Shown: positions 8,597 through 17,197 of the stretch, piece after piece
Numbering within the stretch: the first letter of the stretch is position 1
Layout: each line of letters begins with the position of its first letter
NCBI RefSeq assembly: GCF_003116035.1
Contig: NZ_LGQW01000015.1
Coordinates: forward strand, 5,368,070-5,432,069
DNA from: Azospirillum sp. TSH64
GTDB taxonomy: Bacteria > Pseudomonadota > Alphaproteobacteria > Azospirillales > Azospirillaceae
Direction: 5' to 3'
Length of the DNA stretch: 64,000 nucleotides
The notes under the pieces: model-generated
The model's input: only the letters and a program-made list of their open reading frames with translations
Told to the model about the DNA's origin: nothing
Database searches by the model: none
Program-made: the position numbers and the translations under genes

Positions 8597-9538
8597 TCAC
8601 AGGGTTTTCAGGAACGACTCGACATCGGCCGGGGTACCGACCGACACCGCCGCCATATCCTTGTCGATGCGCTTGGTCAGGCCGGCGAGCACCTTGCCCG
8701 ATCCGACCTCGACCAGCCGTTCGACGCCCTGCTCCTTCATATAGAGCACGCATTCACGCCAGCGGACCATGCCGGTTACCTGCTCGACCAGCAGGCGGCG
8801 GATGGCGTTGGGATCGGACACCGCCGAAGCGGTGACGTTGGCAACCACCGGAACCACCGGCGCGGAAATCGTGACGTTCGCCAGAGCCTCCGCCATCGCG
8901 TCGGCGGCCGGCTGCATCAGCGAGCAATGGAAGGGAGCGGACACCGGCAGACGCACGGAGCGCTTCAGACCACGTTCCGCCGCCAGCGCGATGGCACGGT
9001 CGATGGCGTCGGCACTGCCGGAAATCACCACCTGCCCGACCGAATTGTCGTTGGCGATGCTGCACACCTCGCCCTGGGCCGCGTCGGCGGCAATCCCCTG
9101 CGCCTGGTCCAGATCGGCACCCAGCAAGGCCGCCATGGCGCCCTTGCCGACCGGAACGGCCTTCTGCATCGCCTGGCCGCGCAGCTTCAGCAGGCGCGCG
9201 GTGTCGCCCAACGAGAAGGCGCCGGCAGCGCATAGCGCCGAATACTCGCCCAGCGAATGGCCGGCGACGAAGGTGGCATGCTTGGACAGATCGACACCGC
9301 CCTCGCTCGCCAGCACCCGCATCACCGCGACGCTGACCGCCATCAGGGCGGGCTGGGCGTTTTCGGTCAGGGTCAGATCGGCCTCGGGGCCCTCGACCAT
9401 CAGGCGCGACAGCCGCTGGTTCAGCGCGTCGTCCACCTCTTCAAAGGTGTGACGAGCGACTTCGAACGCCTCGGCGAGTTCGCGGCCCATGCCGACGGCC
9501 TGGCTGCCCTGCCCCGGAAAGACGAACGCCCTGGTCAT
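8597..9538 (-). CDS. fabD: Malonyl-CoA:ACP transacylase
   Basis: 313-residue enzyme that loads malonyl groups from CoA onto ACP. FVFPGQGSQ at the N terminus and the nucleophile elbow GHSLGEYS (Ser95) are diagnostic; the His in the SAPFHCSLM segment is the catalytic partner. First gene of the fab operon, preceded by a promoter-like element at 9602-9629. Complete. Confidence 0.96.
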   Translation of the reverse strand: MTRAFVFPGQGSQAVGMGRELAEAFEVARHTFEEVDDALNQRLSRLMVEGPEADLTLTENAQPALMAVSVAVMRVLASEGGVDLSKHATFVAGHSLGEYSALCAAGAFSLGDTARLLKLRGQAMQKAVPVGKGAMAALLGADLDQAQGIAADAAQGEVCSIANDNSVGQVVISGSADAIDRAIALAAERGLKRSVRLPVSAPFHCSLMQPAADAMAEALANVTISAPVVPVVANVTASAVSDPNAIRRLLVEQVTGMVRWRECVLYMKEQGVERLVEVGSGKVLAGLTKRIDKDMAAVSVGTPADVESFLKTL

Positions 9539-9601
9539 GCTTCGGTGAAACCCTGGATGAATGCGCCCCGCCCCTGCGGCGGCACCATGGATTGGGCGAC
9601 A

Positions 9602-9629
9602 GTCATACCCTCACTTTTGAGCAAGTCAA
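9602..9629 (-). promoter_or_regulatory. Predicted sigma-70 promoter of the fab operon
   Basis: On the minus strand TTGACT (9629-9624) is separated by 16 bases from TATGAC (9607-9602), matching the housekeeping consensus at 5/6 and 4/6 positions. The expected transcript would start near 9595, leaving a leader of about 55 bases before the fabD ATG at 9538. Position and quality make it the best promoter candidate for fabD-fabG. Confidence 0.5.
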
Positions 9630-9769
9630 GCGACGCGCGATGACCAAAGCGACAATGGTGCGATAAAACGCCACGTATTGAGGCAGAAAGCCCACGAAAA
9701 ACCGCCATTCCAAAGGGGTTGTTCGTGGGCTCGCACAGAGGTGCCGCTCACCGGGTCTTGCACCGTTTG

Positions 9770-9795
9770 CCGCAGGGCAAATCAAAGGCCTGCGG
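9770..9795 (-). terminator. Hairpin directly after the acyltransferase stop
   Basis: CCGCAGG and CCTGCGG form a 7-bp stem beginning at the base next to the acyltransferase stop codon (9796). There is no following T-run, so intrinsic termination is uncertain; it may act with Rho or stabilise the 3' end. Confidence 0.35.
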
Positions 9796-10782
9796 TCATG
9801 CCTTGCCCATCAGCGCCACCCTGGTCCATGGCCTGACCTGCGCCAGCATCTCCAGCACCATCGGGCCGATCAGGCCGGAAAGCAGAGCCCCCCAGAAAAT
9901 CACGCCGTCCGGAGCCTCCACATGGTGCAGCACCACCCGCGTGCCGGCGGCGAACAGGGCATGATGCAGGTAGATCGCATAGGAGGAGCCGCCGACGGTC
10001 CGGAAAATCCGGCTCGACGGCATGGCATGCAGCAGCGTCACCGCTCCCCCCATGCCGCACAACAGGGCAACGCCGCTGTTCCAGCCGAAATGGGGCAGAT
10101 ACCCCCACAGCGACGCCTGATGAAGCGCGACACCGAGGGCAAGTGCAGCACCGGCCGCCGCCTGCATCGTCTGCCGCGGAACCATCGCCCGGAACCGTGT
10201 GACGCCCACCCCGAACAGGAAGTGCGGCAACAGGAAGCAGGCCTCGTTGATCGAAAGGATGTTCGATTCGACATGGACCGTCAGGCAGGCCGCCACCGCT
10301 GCGGCCATTGCCAGCACGAATCCGCCCGGCCTGTCCATGGCATGGAGCGCGTCGAGCAGCGCCACGACGGAGAAGATCAGGAAAAGCGCCTGCAAATACC
10401 AGAAATGGGCATAGGGGTAGACGTAGATCTGCCACATCGACTCGGGGACGAAGCTTCCGTTCGCGCCCGGTGCATGCGTCTGCAGGAAATAGAAGATGGC
10501 GGATACCACCAGGAACGGCAAGCCCAGGCGTCGAAGCTTCTTGACGAAGAAGGTCTTCAGCCGGTCGCTCCGGGCCGGGTTCAGGGCATAGACCAAGCCT
10601 GAGATGAAGGTGAAGAGCGGCATACGGATCAGCTCGAAGCTGTCGGTGGCGTAGCGGTAGATCGACCCCTCCGCCACCTGCATTCCGGATCCGGGAATGC
10701 CGACCACGTGATAGGCGACCAGCAGGATGCAGGCCAACCCCCTCAGTTCCACGACATGGTACGGCAACATGTTCTTGCGCAT
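9796..10782 (-). CDS. Acyltransferase family 3 membrane protein
   Basis: 328-residue polytopic membrane protein of the acyltransferase-3 (OafA/NolL-like) family, which O-acylates cell-surface or exported sugars using acyl-CoA. The family N-terminal motif occurs as VVELRGLACILLVAYHVVG (the R/H pair), with about eight to ten hydrophobic segments after it. The ATG at 10782 is preceded by GGAG at five bases; the longer frame adds 20 basic residues. It stands alone, with no glycan cluster nearby, so the acceptor cannot be told. Confidence 0.85.
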   Translation of the reverse strand: MRKNMLPYHVVELRGLACILLVAYHVVGIPGSGMQVAEGSIYRYATDSFELIRMPLFTFISGLVYALNPARSDRLKTFFVKKLRRLGLPFLVVSAIFYFLQTHAPGANGSFVPESMWQIYVYPYAHFWYLQALFLIFSVVALLDALHAMDRPGGFVLAMAAAVAACLTVHVESNILSINEACFLLPHFLFGVGVTRFRAMVPRQTMQAAAGAALALGVALHQASLWGYLPHFGWNSGVALLCGMGGAVTLLHAMPSSRIFRTVGGSSYAIYLHHALFAAGTRVVLHHVEAPDGVIFWGALLSGLIGPMVLEMLAQVRPWTRVALMGKA

Positions 10783-11208
10783 GGCTACTCCAGGCACCGG
10801 GCTGTGATGCCGCCGGCGGAGCATGCGTGGGCGATTCGACACATAGCTCCGCCGGGAACGGCAGTCGCAACATGGCGCCTGGGGCAGTGTATTGCACTTC
10901 GGTCAAATGCGCCGGACCGTATCCCGCGCGATATCCACCCTTGCCCCACCCCTACCCAGCCCATTCCCGGCAAGCGCAGCGGTGTTCATCCGGGCAGCAC
11001 CCCCGTTCATCCGGACAACACCCTATGGCCGACATAGATTTTCCAAAAGGTGGGAAGGTTTTCCACTTGCTACCACCGCCGGCCTGTGCATACTGCGCCG
11101 CTTCATAACTCCTTGCCGTCGGTCCGCCGCCGGCTAGGCCCGGGCGGCTGATCCGATCCATGAGGGGTGGGGCGCAGCGCCGGACCATGAACAGCCATGG
11201 GGAGTGCA
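10783..11208. other. Divergent intergenic region between acyltransferase and rpsF
   Basis: About 425 bases without a convincing gene. It contains a promoter-like pair for rpsF (11067-11094), a GC-rich leader with a potential stem around 11125-11148, and on the left a region that should hold the acyltransferase promoter. Short open frames here lack ribosome-binding sites and look like chance. Confidence 0.5.
11067..11094 (+). promoter_or_regulatory. Predicted promoter of the rpsF-rpsR-DUF2232-rplI operon
   Basis: TTGCTA (11067-11072), a 16-base spacer, and CATACT (11089-11094), each 4/6 to the sigma-70 consensus. Transcription from about 11101 would give a ~108-base leader before rpsF, long enough for a regulatory structure. 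Confidence 0.4.
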
Positions 11209-11649
11209 ATGGCACTTTACGAGTGCGTGCTGATCGCGCGCCAGGACATTTCGGCCGCCCAGGCCGAGCAGCTCTCTGAGCAGTTTGCCCAGATCGTTCG
11301 CGACAACGGCGGCACGATCGCCAAGAGCGAATACTGGGGTCTGAAGACCCTCACCTACAAGATCAAGAAGAACCGCAAGGGTCACTACACCCTCTTCAAC
11401 ATCGACGCGCCGGCCGCTGCCGTCGCCGAGATGGAGCGGAACATGAGCATCAGCGAAGACGTGCTGCGCTTCATGACCGTGCGTGTCGACGAACTCGACG
11501 CCAACCCGTCGGCGATGATGCAGAGCCGCAACGAGCGTGGTGAGCGCGGCGAGCGTGGTGATCGTGGTCCGCGTCGCTTCGACGACCGTGGCCCGCGTCC
11601 GCCGCGTCGCCAGGAAAACGTTGCCGCCGCCGAAGGGGAGTCCGCGTAA
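11209..11649 (+). CDS. rpsF: 30S ribosomal protein S6
   Basis: 146-residue S6, which binds 16S rRNA as a heterodimer with S18. N terminus MALYECVLIARQDISAAQAE and the YWGLKTLTYKIKKNRKGHY strand are standard. The C-terminal ~35 residues are an Arg/Gly/Asp-rich tail (ERGERGDRGPRR) typical of alphaproteobacterial S6. The ATG at 11209 follows GGGGAG at five bases; an ATG four codons upstream is less likely. Abuts rpsR directly (stop then ATG). Confidence 0.96.
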   Translation: MALYECVLIARQDISAAQAEQLSEQFAQIVRDNGGTIAKSEYWGLKTLTYKIKKNRKGHYTLFNIDAPAAAVAEMERNMSISEDVLRFMTVRVDELDANPSAMMQSRNERGERGERGDRGPRRFDDRGPRPPRRQENVAAAEGESA

Positions 11650-11919
11650 ATGTCCGACAAGCAGACCACGGGCGCTCCGGCCCGCACCGGCGGCGCTCGC
11701 CGCCCGTTCTTCCGTCGCCGCAAGACCTGCCCGTTCTCGGGCGCGAACGCCCCGGCGATCGACTACAAGGACGTCAAGCTGCTGTCCCGCTTCATCTCCG
11801 AGCGCGGGAAGATCGTCCCGAGCCGCATCACCGCGGTCTCGACGAAGAAGCAGCGCGAACTGGCCCGCGCCATCAAGCGCGCCCGTTTCCTGGCCCTTCT
11901 CCCCTACGTGGTGAAGTAA
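11650..11919 (+). CDS. rpsR: 30S ribosomal protein S18
   Basis: 89-residue basic protein of the small subunit platform. It has the CPFSG...IDYKDVKLLSRFISERGKIVPSRI core of S18, here with a 25-residue Thr/Ala/Arg-rich N-terminal extension, and ends ARAIKRARFLALLPYVVK. The ATG begins at the base after the rpsF stop, so the two are co-translated. Confidence 0.97.
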   Translation: MSDKQTTGAPARTGGARRPFFRRRKTCPFSGANAPAIDYKDVKLLSRFISERGKIVPSRITAVSTKKQRELARAIKRARFLALLPYVVK

Positions 11920-11968
11920 GCCCGGCAACGGCCGAATTGTTTCGGTGAAGGTTCTTCAAGGGGTTTCC

Positions 11969-12928
11969 ATGGCCTTGGGTCCGGCCGTTCCGCTGGTGGT
12001 CGCCGTCGGCGGCGGTCTGGCGAGCGCGTTCTTCTACCTGTCGGTCACGTTCGGCGGGATGGGTGCGCTGATCCTGGGCTATCTGGCCCCCCTGCCCCTG
12101 TTCCTGACGGGACTGTGGCTGGGGGTTCCGGTGGTGGCACTGGCCGGTCTGGCCGGTGCCGCCGCGGTGATGCTGGGCACCTCCGGCAGCATGCTGGTTG
12201 CGCTGTCCTACCTGGTGACCGGGGCTGCCCCGGCGATCCTGGTGGTGCGGCAGTCGCTGCTGGCGCGCTCGCGGGAGGATGGTTCCCTTGAATGGTATCC
12301 GCCCGGCCGGGTCCTGATGGGCCTGACCGGGATGGGCGTGGCGGCGTTGCTCGCCGCGGTGATCCTGACGCTCGACCAGCCCGGTGGGTTGGAAGGGCTG
12401 ATGCGGCAGACCCTGGCCCGAGTCGTCGAGCCGGCGTTCCGCTCGCAGGGCCAGCCGGCTCCGGATCCCGAGGCATTCTGGGTGGCGGCCGTCCTGCCGG
12501 GACTGGTTGCGGTCTCATGGCTTGTCATGACGATCGTCAACGCGGTGCTGGCGCAGGGGGCGCTGATGCGGTTCGGCCGCAACCGGCGCCCTGCCATGCG
12601 TCTGGCAGAGCTGGAACTGCCGAGCTGGTTGGCGCCGCTGTTCGCGGTGTCGGTGGCGGCGGCATCGGCCGTACCGGGAACCGTCGGGTTCCTGGCGGTC
12701 AATCTGGCCCTGATCCTGGCAATCCCGTTCGCCTTCGCCGGGCTTTCGGTGGTTCATGTATTCGCCAGCAGTAAATCGGCGCGAACGCTGATCCTGGTTG
12801 GCTTCTACATGATGCTGTTTCTCTTCGGGTGGCCGATCCTGCTTTTGGTCGGCCTGGGCATGATCGAGCAATGGATCGGGCTGCGCCGCCGGTTTTCCCC
12901 CGCGGCCCCCGGTCAGGAGGACGAGTGA
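11969..12928 (+). CDS. DUF2232 (YybS-like) integral membrane protein
   Basis: 319-residue hydrophobic protein with roughly eight predicted transmembrane segments and short loops, ending in a charged tail (RRRFSPAAPGQEDE). Its place between rpsR and rplI is a conserved arrangement in Alphaproteobacteria; the family has no established function. The ATG at 11969 has AAGGGG five bases upstream; a GTG eight codons earlier is also in frame. Its TGA overlaps the rplI ATG by one base. Confidence 0.85.
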   Translation: MALGPAVPLVVAVGGGLASAFFYLSVTFGGMGALILGYLAPLPLFLTGLWLGVPVVALAGLAGAAAVMLGTSGSMLVALSYLVTGAAPAILVVRQSLLARSREDGSLEWYPPGRVLMGLTGMGVAALLAAVILTLDQPGGLEGLMRQTLARVVEPAFRSQGQPAPDPEAFWVAAVLPGLVAVSWLVMTIVNAVLAQGALMRFGRNRRPAMRLAELELPSWLAPLFAVSVAAASAVPGTVGFLAVNLALILAIPFAFAGLSVVHVFASSKSARTLILVGFYMMLFLFGWPILLLVGLGMIEQWIGLRRRFSPAAPGQEDE

Positions 12929-13491
12929 TGGAAGTTATTCTGCTGGAGCGGGTCGAGAAGCTCGGCCAGATGGGCCAGGTCGTCAATGTGCGCCCCGGCT
13001 TCGCCCGCAACTATCTGCTGCCGCAGCGGAAGGCCATGCGCGCCACCAAGGCGAACCTGGCTGTCTTCGAGAAGCAGAAGGCCCACCTTGAGGCCGTGAA
13101 CCTCGAGCGCCGCAAGGACGCCGAGCATGTCGCGACCAAGATGGACAACGTGACGGTCGTCGTGATCCGTCAGGCCGCCGAGACCGGCGTCCTGTACGGC
13201 TCCGTGACCACCCGCGACGTCTCCGACGCGCTGACCGCCGCCGGCTACAAGACCGACCGCAAGCAGGTCCAGATCGACACCCCGATCAAGACCCTGGGTC
13301 TGTTCAAGCTGCGCCTGGTCCTGCACCCGGAAGTGTCGATCACGGTCACGGTCAACGTCGCCCGTTCGGCTGAAGAGGCCGAGCTGCAGGCCCAGCGCGG
13401 CGGCATGATCACCGCCGCCGACCTGCGCGACGACGACGAGGAAGAAGAGACCTTCGTCGAAGAGACCGCGACCGAGGAAGAGGAGGGCTGA
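12928..13491 (+). CDS. rplI: 50S ribosomal protein L9
   Basis: 187-residue L9, a two-domain protein at the base of the L1 stalk. MEVILLERVEKLGQMGQVV..VRPGFARNYLLPQRKA is the rRNA-binding N-terminal domain, a long helix (~45-75) follows, then the C-terminal domain to ~150. An extra acidic tail (DDDEEEETFVEETATEEEEG) extends past the usual end. Start overlaps the preceding stop (TGATG), and an intrinsic terminator follows. Confidence 0.97.
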   Translation: MEVILLERVEKLGQMGQVVNVRPGFARNYLLPQRKAMRATKANLAVFEKQKAHLEAVNLERRKDAEHVATKMDNVTVVVIRQAAETGVLYGSVTTRDVSDALTAAGYKTDRKQVQIDTPIKTLGLFKLRLVLHPEVSITVTVNVARSAEEAELQAQRGGMITAADLRDDDEEEETFVEETATEEEEG

Positions 13492-13512
13492 TAGCCCTTC
13501 TGCCGCGGCAGT

Positions 13513-13535
13513 CCCGAAGAGGTCTTCGGGGTTTT
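13513..13535 (+). terminator. Intrinsic terminator of the ribosomal protein operon
   Basis: CCCGAAG / CTTCGGG stem with a four-base loop followed by GTTTT, 22 bases after the rplI stop. Confidence 0.75.
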
Positions 13536-13745
13536 CGCGGCACCGTCGCACCGCTCGTCCGGAAGCCGCCCGCCCCACCAGGGGCCGGGCGGTTTTCCGC
13601 ATTCAGGTCCTCGGCGAGCGTCGCCGCACATAACTCAGCGCATAGGGCAGCAATGCCCAATTGGGTAGCAGCTCTGACCGATTGACGAATTGTCGCACCC
13701 CGCCTTGCGCGCGATGCTTGGACGGCACCGCGGAAGGAGTTCGGC

Positions 13746-15014
13746 ATGCTGCTGGTTCGTCTGCTTGCCGCCGCCAAGGGCGACGGAACCCTGAATCTTG
13801 TTACGGCCGATGGAAAGCAACACCGGATTGGCTCCGGCCCTCCACATCTGACCCTTCGCCTCCATGACCGCAAGGTCGAGCGTGACCTGCTGATCAATCC
13901 CCGCCTGCGTTTTGGCGAAGCCTATATGGACGGCCGCTTTTCAATCGAGGGCGGCACTATCTACGACCTGCTGGCGATGCTGATGAGCGGCGCCGAGGTG
14001 CAGGGTGCGCTGGGCCGGGCGTTGGAAACGCTGTCTCCAATGCTGCGCCGTGTGCAGCAATATAACCCGATGCAGCGGTCGCGGCAGAATGTGGAACACC
14101 ACTACAACCTGTCACGCCAGTTCTATCAACTCTTCCTCGACCGGGACATGCAGTATTCCTGCGCCTATTTCCCGGAGCCGGGACTATCGCTGGACGAGGC
14201 GCAGGAGGCCAAGAAGCGGCACATCGCGGCCAAGCTGCTGATCGTGCCGGGCATGCGGGTGCTCGACATCGGCTGCGGCTGGGGCGGCATGGCGCTCTTT
14301 CTGGCGCGGCACACCGGGGCACGGGTGACCGGCATCACCCTGTCATCCGAACAGTTGGCGGTCGCCCGCCGTCGGGCGGAGGAAGCGGGGTTGGCCGACC
14401 GGGTCACCTTCGATTTGCGCGACTATCGCGAATTCGCCGCCGCCCACCGGGGAGCCTTCGACCGTATCGTCTCGGTCGGCATGTTCGAGCATGTCGGCGT
14501 GCCGCATTACCGCGATTACTTCTCGGCGGTACGCGAGATGCTGAACGACGAGGGGGTGGCGCTGATCCACTCCATCGGCCGGCTCGACGGACCGGCGAGC
14601 ACCAACCCCTGGATCCGCAAATACATCTTCCCCGGCGGCTACTCCCCTGCCCTGTCGGAGGTGCTGCCGGTCATCGAACGGTCCGGCCTGTTCGCCACCG
14701 ACCTGGAGGTGCTGCGCCTGCATTACGCCGAAACGCTGCGCCACTGGCGTGCCCGCTTCCTCGACCGCTGGGAGGAGGCCAAGTCCCTGTACGACGAGCG
14801 GTTCTGCCGCATGTGGGAATTCTATCTGGCCGGTGCCGAGCTGGCCTTCCGCCTGCAGGGGCACATGGTGTTCCAGGTCCAGGTTGCACGCTCGCAGGGA
14901 GCGGTGCCCCTGACCCGCGACTACATGCTGAATGCGGAGCGCGACCTTGCCGGTGCGTCGGCCGGTCATCCGGTGGAACGGCGGCCCTCCCGCACACCGG
15001 AGTCGGCAACCTGA
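13746..15014 (+). CDS. cfa: Cyclopropane-fatty-acyl-phospholipid synthase
   Basis: 422-residue SAM-dependent enzyme that adds a methylene bridge to unsaturated acyl chains of membrane phospholipids. The N-terminal lipid-binding part (RFGEAYMDGRF, about residues 55-66) and the Rossmann SAM site VLDIGCGWGGMALFLA (about 170-185) are clear, followed by VGMFEHVGVPHYRDYF of the mycolic/CFA synthase family. AAGGAG lies about six bases before the ATG. Monocistronic by appearance. The gene may tie in with the membrane-lipid theme of the nearby fab operon. Confidence 0.94.
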   Translation: MLLVRLLAAAKGDGTLNLVTADGKQHRIGSGPPHLTLRLHDRKVERDLLINPRLRFGEAYMDGRFSIEGGTIYDLLAMLMSGAEVQGALGRALETLSPMLRRVQQYNPMQRSRQNVEHHYNLSRQFYQLFLDRDMQYSCAYFPEPGLSLDEAQEAKKRHIAAKLLIVPGMRVLDIGCGWGGMALFLARHTGARVTGITLSSEQLAVARRRAEEAGLADRVTFDLRDYREFAAAHRGAFDRIVSVGMFEHVGVPHYRDYFSAVREMLNDEGVALIHSIGRLDGPASTNPWIRKYIFPGGYSPALSEVLPVIERSGLFATDLEVLRLHYAETLRHWRARFLDRWEEAKSLYDERFCRMWEFYLAGAELAFRLQGHMVFQVQVARSQGAVPLTRDYMLNAERDLAGASAGHPVERRPSRTPESAT

Positions 15015-15339
15015 CCGCTCCAGTCGTCGGATTTGCGGCCCCGGCACGGCATTCCGCCGTCAAAGGGCCACAATCCAGCCAACCGGTAATACCAATTGAC
15101 CATCATTGCCGGGCGCAGGGCCGTGTTGCAAGCGGAATCGTGCGACATCGACGCCTGAACCACCGCCGCGCCTTCCTTTCCGTCACGGGGCGATGCTATA
15201 TAACCGCGATTGATTTCCGCCCGGGGTACCGGGGAGCCACCCATGCGGCATGCTCCCCGGCAACAAGCGCCCGCTGGACGACGCGCCCGGCTCCCAAGGA
15301 ATGACAACGCCCTTACCCGTTCGGGGAGATCTCGCACCC
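15015..15339 (+). other. Intergenic region upstream of icd
   Basis: 325 bases without a supported gene. A TATAAC hexamer at 15199-15204 in an otherwise GC-rich stretch is a candidate -10 box for icd, but no good -35 is seen. An in-frame ATG at 15250 upstream of icd would add 30 residues foreign to the family. Confidence 0.4.
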
Positions 15340-16563
15340 ATGACCAAGATCAAGGTAGCCAATCCGGTCGTCGAACTCGACGGCGACGAGATGACGCGCA
15401 TCATCTGGCAGTTCATCAAAGACAAGCTGATCCTGCCCTACCTCGACATCGACCTGAAGTATTACGACCTCGGCATCGAGAACCGCGACAAGACCGATGA
15501 CAAGGTCACCGTCGAGTCCGCGAACGCCATCAAGCAGTATGGCGTCGGCGTCAAGTGCGCGACCATCACCCCGGACGAAGCGCGGGTGACGGAATTCAAC
15601 CTCAAGAAGATGTGGAAGTCGCCGAACGGCACGATCCGCAACATCCTGGGCGGCACCGTCTTCCGCGAGCCGATCGTCTGCTCGAACGTCCCGCGCTACG
15701 TTCCGGGCTGGACCAAGCCGATCATCATCGGCCGTCACGCCTTCGGCGACCAGTACAAGGCCACCGACTTCGTCGTCCCCGGCCCGGGCAAGATGACGAT
15801 CAAGTGGGAAGCGGCCGACGGCAGCCAGAAGATCGAGCATGAGGTGTTCGACTATCCCAGCGCCGGCGTGGCGATGGGCATGTACAACCTCGACGACTCG
15901 ATCGAGGGCTTCGCCCATTCCAGCTTCATGTACGGGCTGGAGCGCGGCTACTCGGTCTACCTGTCGACGAAGAACACGATCCTGAAGGCCTATGACGGCC
16001 GCTTCAAGGACATCTTCCAGAAGGTCTTCGACGAGACTTACGCCGACCAATTCAAGGCCAAGGGCTTGGTCTACGAGCACCGCCTGATCGACGACATGGT
16101 CGCGTCGGCCCTGAAGTGGGAAGGCGGCTTCGTCTGGGCCTGCAAGAACTACGACGGCGACGTGGAGTCGGACGTCGTGGCGCAGGGCTTCGGCTCGCTG
16201 GGCCTGATGACCTCGGTCCTGGTCACGCCGGACGGCAAGACCGTCGAGGCCGAGGCCGCCCACGGCACGGTGACCCGCCACTACCGCGAGCACCAGAAGG
16301 GCAAGGAGACCTCGACCAACCCGATCGCCTCGATCTATGCCTGGACCCAGGGACTGGCCTATCGCGGCAAGTTCGATGACACTCCGGACGTGATCAAGTT
16401 CGCCCAGACCCTGGAGCGCGTCTGCGTCGAGACCGTCGAGTCCGGCTTCATGACCAAGGATCTCGCCATCCTGATCGGCCCGCAGCAGCCGTGGCTGACC
16501 ACGAAGCAGTTCCTGGACAAGCTGTCGGACAACTTGGAAAAGAAGATGGCCGCCTGGTCGTAA
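15340..16563 (+). CDS. icd: NADP-dependent isocitrate dehydrogenase, type II (eukaryote-like)
   Basis: 407-residue homodimer-type enzyme oxidising isocitrate to 2-oxoglutarate in the TCA cycle. The N terminus KVANPVVELDGDEMTRIIW, the phosphate-site stretch SPNGTIRNILGGTVFREPI and the AEAAHGTVTRHYR motif are those of the eukaryote-like subfamily, distinct from E. coli Icd. Start at 15340 gives the family N terminus (GGGGAG 11 bases upstream). Followed by a strong terminator. A second isocitrate dehydrogenase of another subfamily lies at 20638-22083. Confidence 0.95.
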   Translation: MTKIKVANPVVELDGDEMTRIIWQFIKDKLILPYLDIDLKYYDLGIENRDKTDDKVTVESANAIKQYGVGVKCATITPDEARVTEFNLKKMWKSPNGTIRNILGGTVFREPIVCSNVPRYVPGWTKPIIIGRHAFGDQYKATDFVVPGPGKMTIKWEAADGSQKIEHEVFDYPSAGVAMGMYNLDDSIEGFAHSSFMYGLERGYSVYLSTKNTILKAYDGRFKDIFQKVFDETYADQFKAKGLVYEHRLIDDMVASALKWEGGFVWACKNYDGDVESDVVAQGFGSLGLMTSVLVTPDGKTVEAEAAHGTVTRHYREHQKGKETSTNPIASIYAWTQGLAYRGKFDDTPDVIKFAQTLERVCVETVESGFMTKDLAILIGPQQPWLTTKQFLDKLSDNLEKKMAAWS

Positions 16564-16650
16564 GGTCGGCGCTTTCTTCAGCCGGCGCTTTCTTCACAGG
16601 GTGCGACGCCGCGTCCGGGTCAAACCGGACCGCGGCTCGGCTAGGGTTCG

Positions 16651-16679
16651 AGCGGGGAGTTTCTGCTCCCCGCTTTTTT
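16651..16679 (+). terminator. Intrinsic terminator of icd
   Basis: AGCGGGGAG / CTCCCCGCT nine-bp stem with a six-base loop, running directly into six T residues. Located 88 bases after the icd stop. Confidence 0.85.
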
Positions 16680-16709
16680 CTTGTCCGAATTCAAAAAGGA
16701 ATGAACCCG

Positions 16710-17090
16710 ATGCCCAACGATCTGTTCCGCGTCGCCGTCATCGGTGCCGGCGAGACCGGAACGCCGCTGCTGCGCAAGCTGCTGGCCGCTCCCTTCGTCG
16801 AACTGCTGGGTGTGGCGGATCTCGATCCGGCGGCGCCGGGCATGCGCCTTGTCGAACACCGGGGCGTGAAGACCACCACCAACTTCCACGATCTGGCGGA
16901 ACTGGGCGATGGTCTGGATGTACTGATCGATGTCACCGGTGTGCCCGCGGTGCGGGAATCGCTGCGCAAGGCGATGCAGGAGACCGGCAACCACCACACC
17001 GTGATCGTCCATGAAATGGTGGTGCAGTTGATGTTGTCGCTGTTGAACGGCGAACTGGTGCGGCTGAAGCACGACACCCAGGATTACTGA
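16710..17090 (+). CDS. Short Rossmann-fold NAD(P)-binding protein
   Basis: 126-residue protein that is only a dinucleotide-binding domain. The motif VAVIGAGETG (GxGxxG) is at residues 8-17, and an acidic residue ends the second strand (VADLDP). There is a DVLIDVTGVPAV strand and a C-terminal helix. No catalytic domain follows, so it resembles the N-terminal half of dehydrogenases such as homoserine or Gfo/Idh/MocA enzymes and may be a cofactor sensor. AAGGA precedes the ATG at 16710 by about nine bases; the ATG at 16701 is too close. Function unknown. Confidence 0.7.
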   Translation: MPNDLFRVAVIGAGETGTPLLRKLLAAPFVELLGVADLDPAAPGMRLVEHRGVKTTTNFHDLAELGDGLDVLIDVTGVPAVRESLRKAMQETGNHHTVIVHEMVVQLMLSLLNGELVRLKHDTQDY

Positions 17091-17197
17091 GGCACGCTGT
17101 CGAGGCAGGGGCGGGATTTGCAGCCTCTCCGAATTGGCTCATGATGGGGTGCGAGGGCGTCTGCGACGACGCCCGTCCATGTCAGGAGCGGCGATTG

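Noticed and set aside
9603..9785. 60-codon minus-strand frame between fabD and the acyltransferase
   Set aside because: Overlaps the fabD promoter, lacks a ribosome-binding site and family features.
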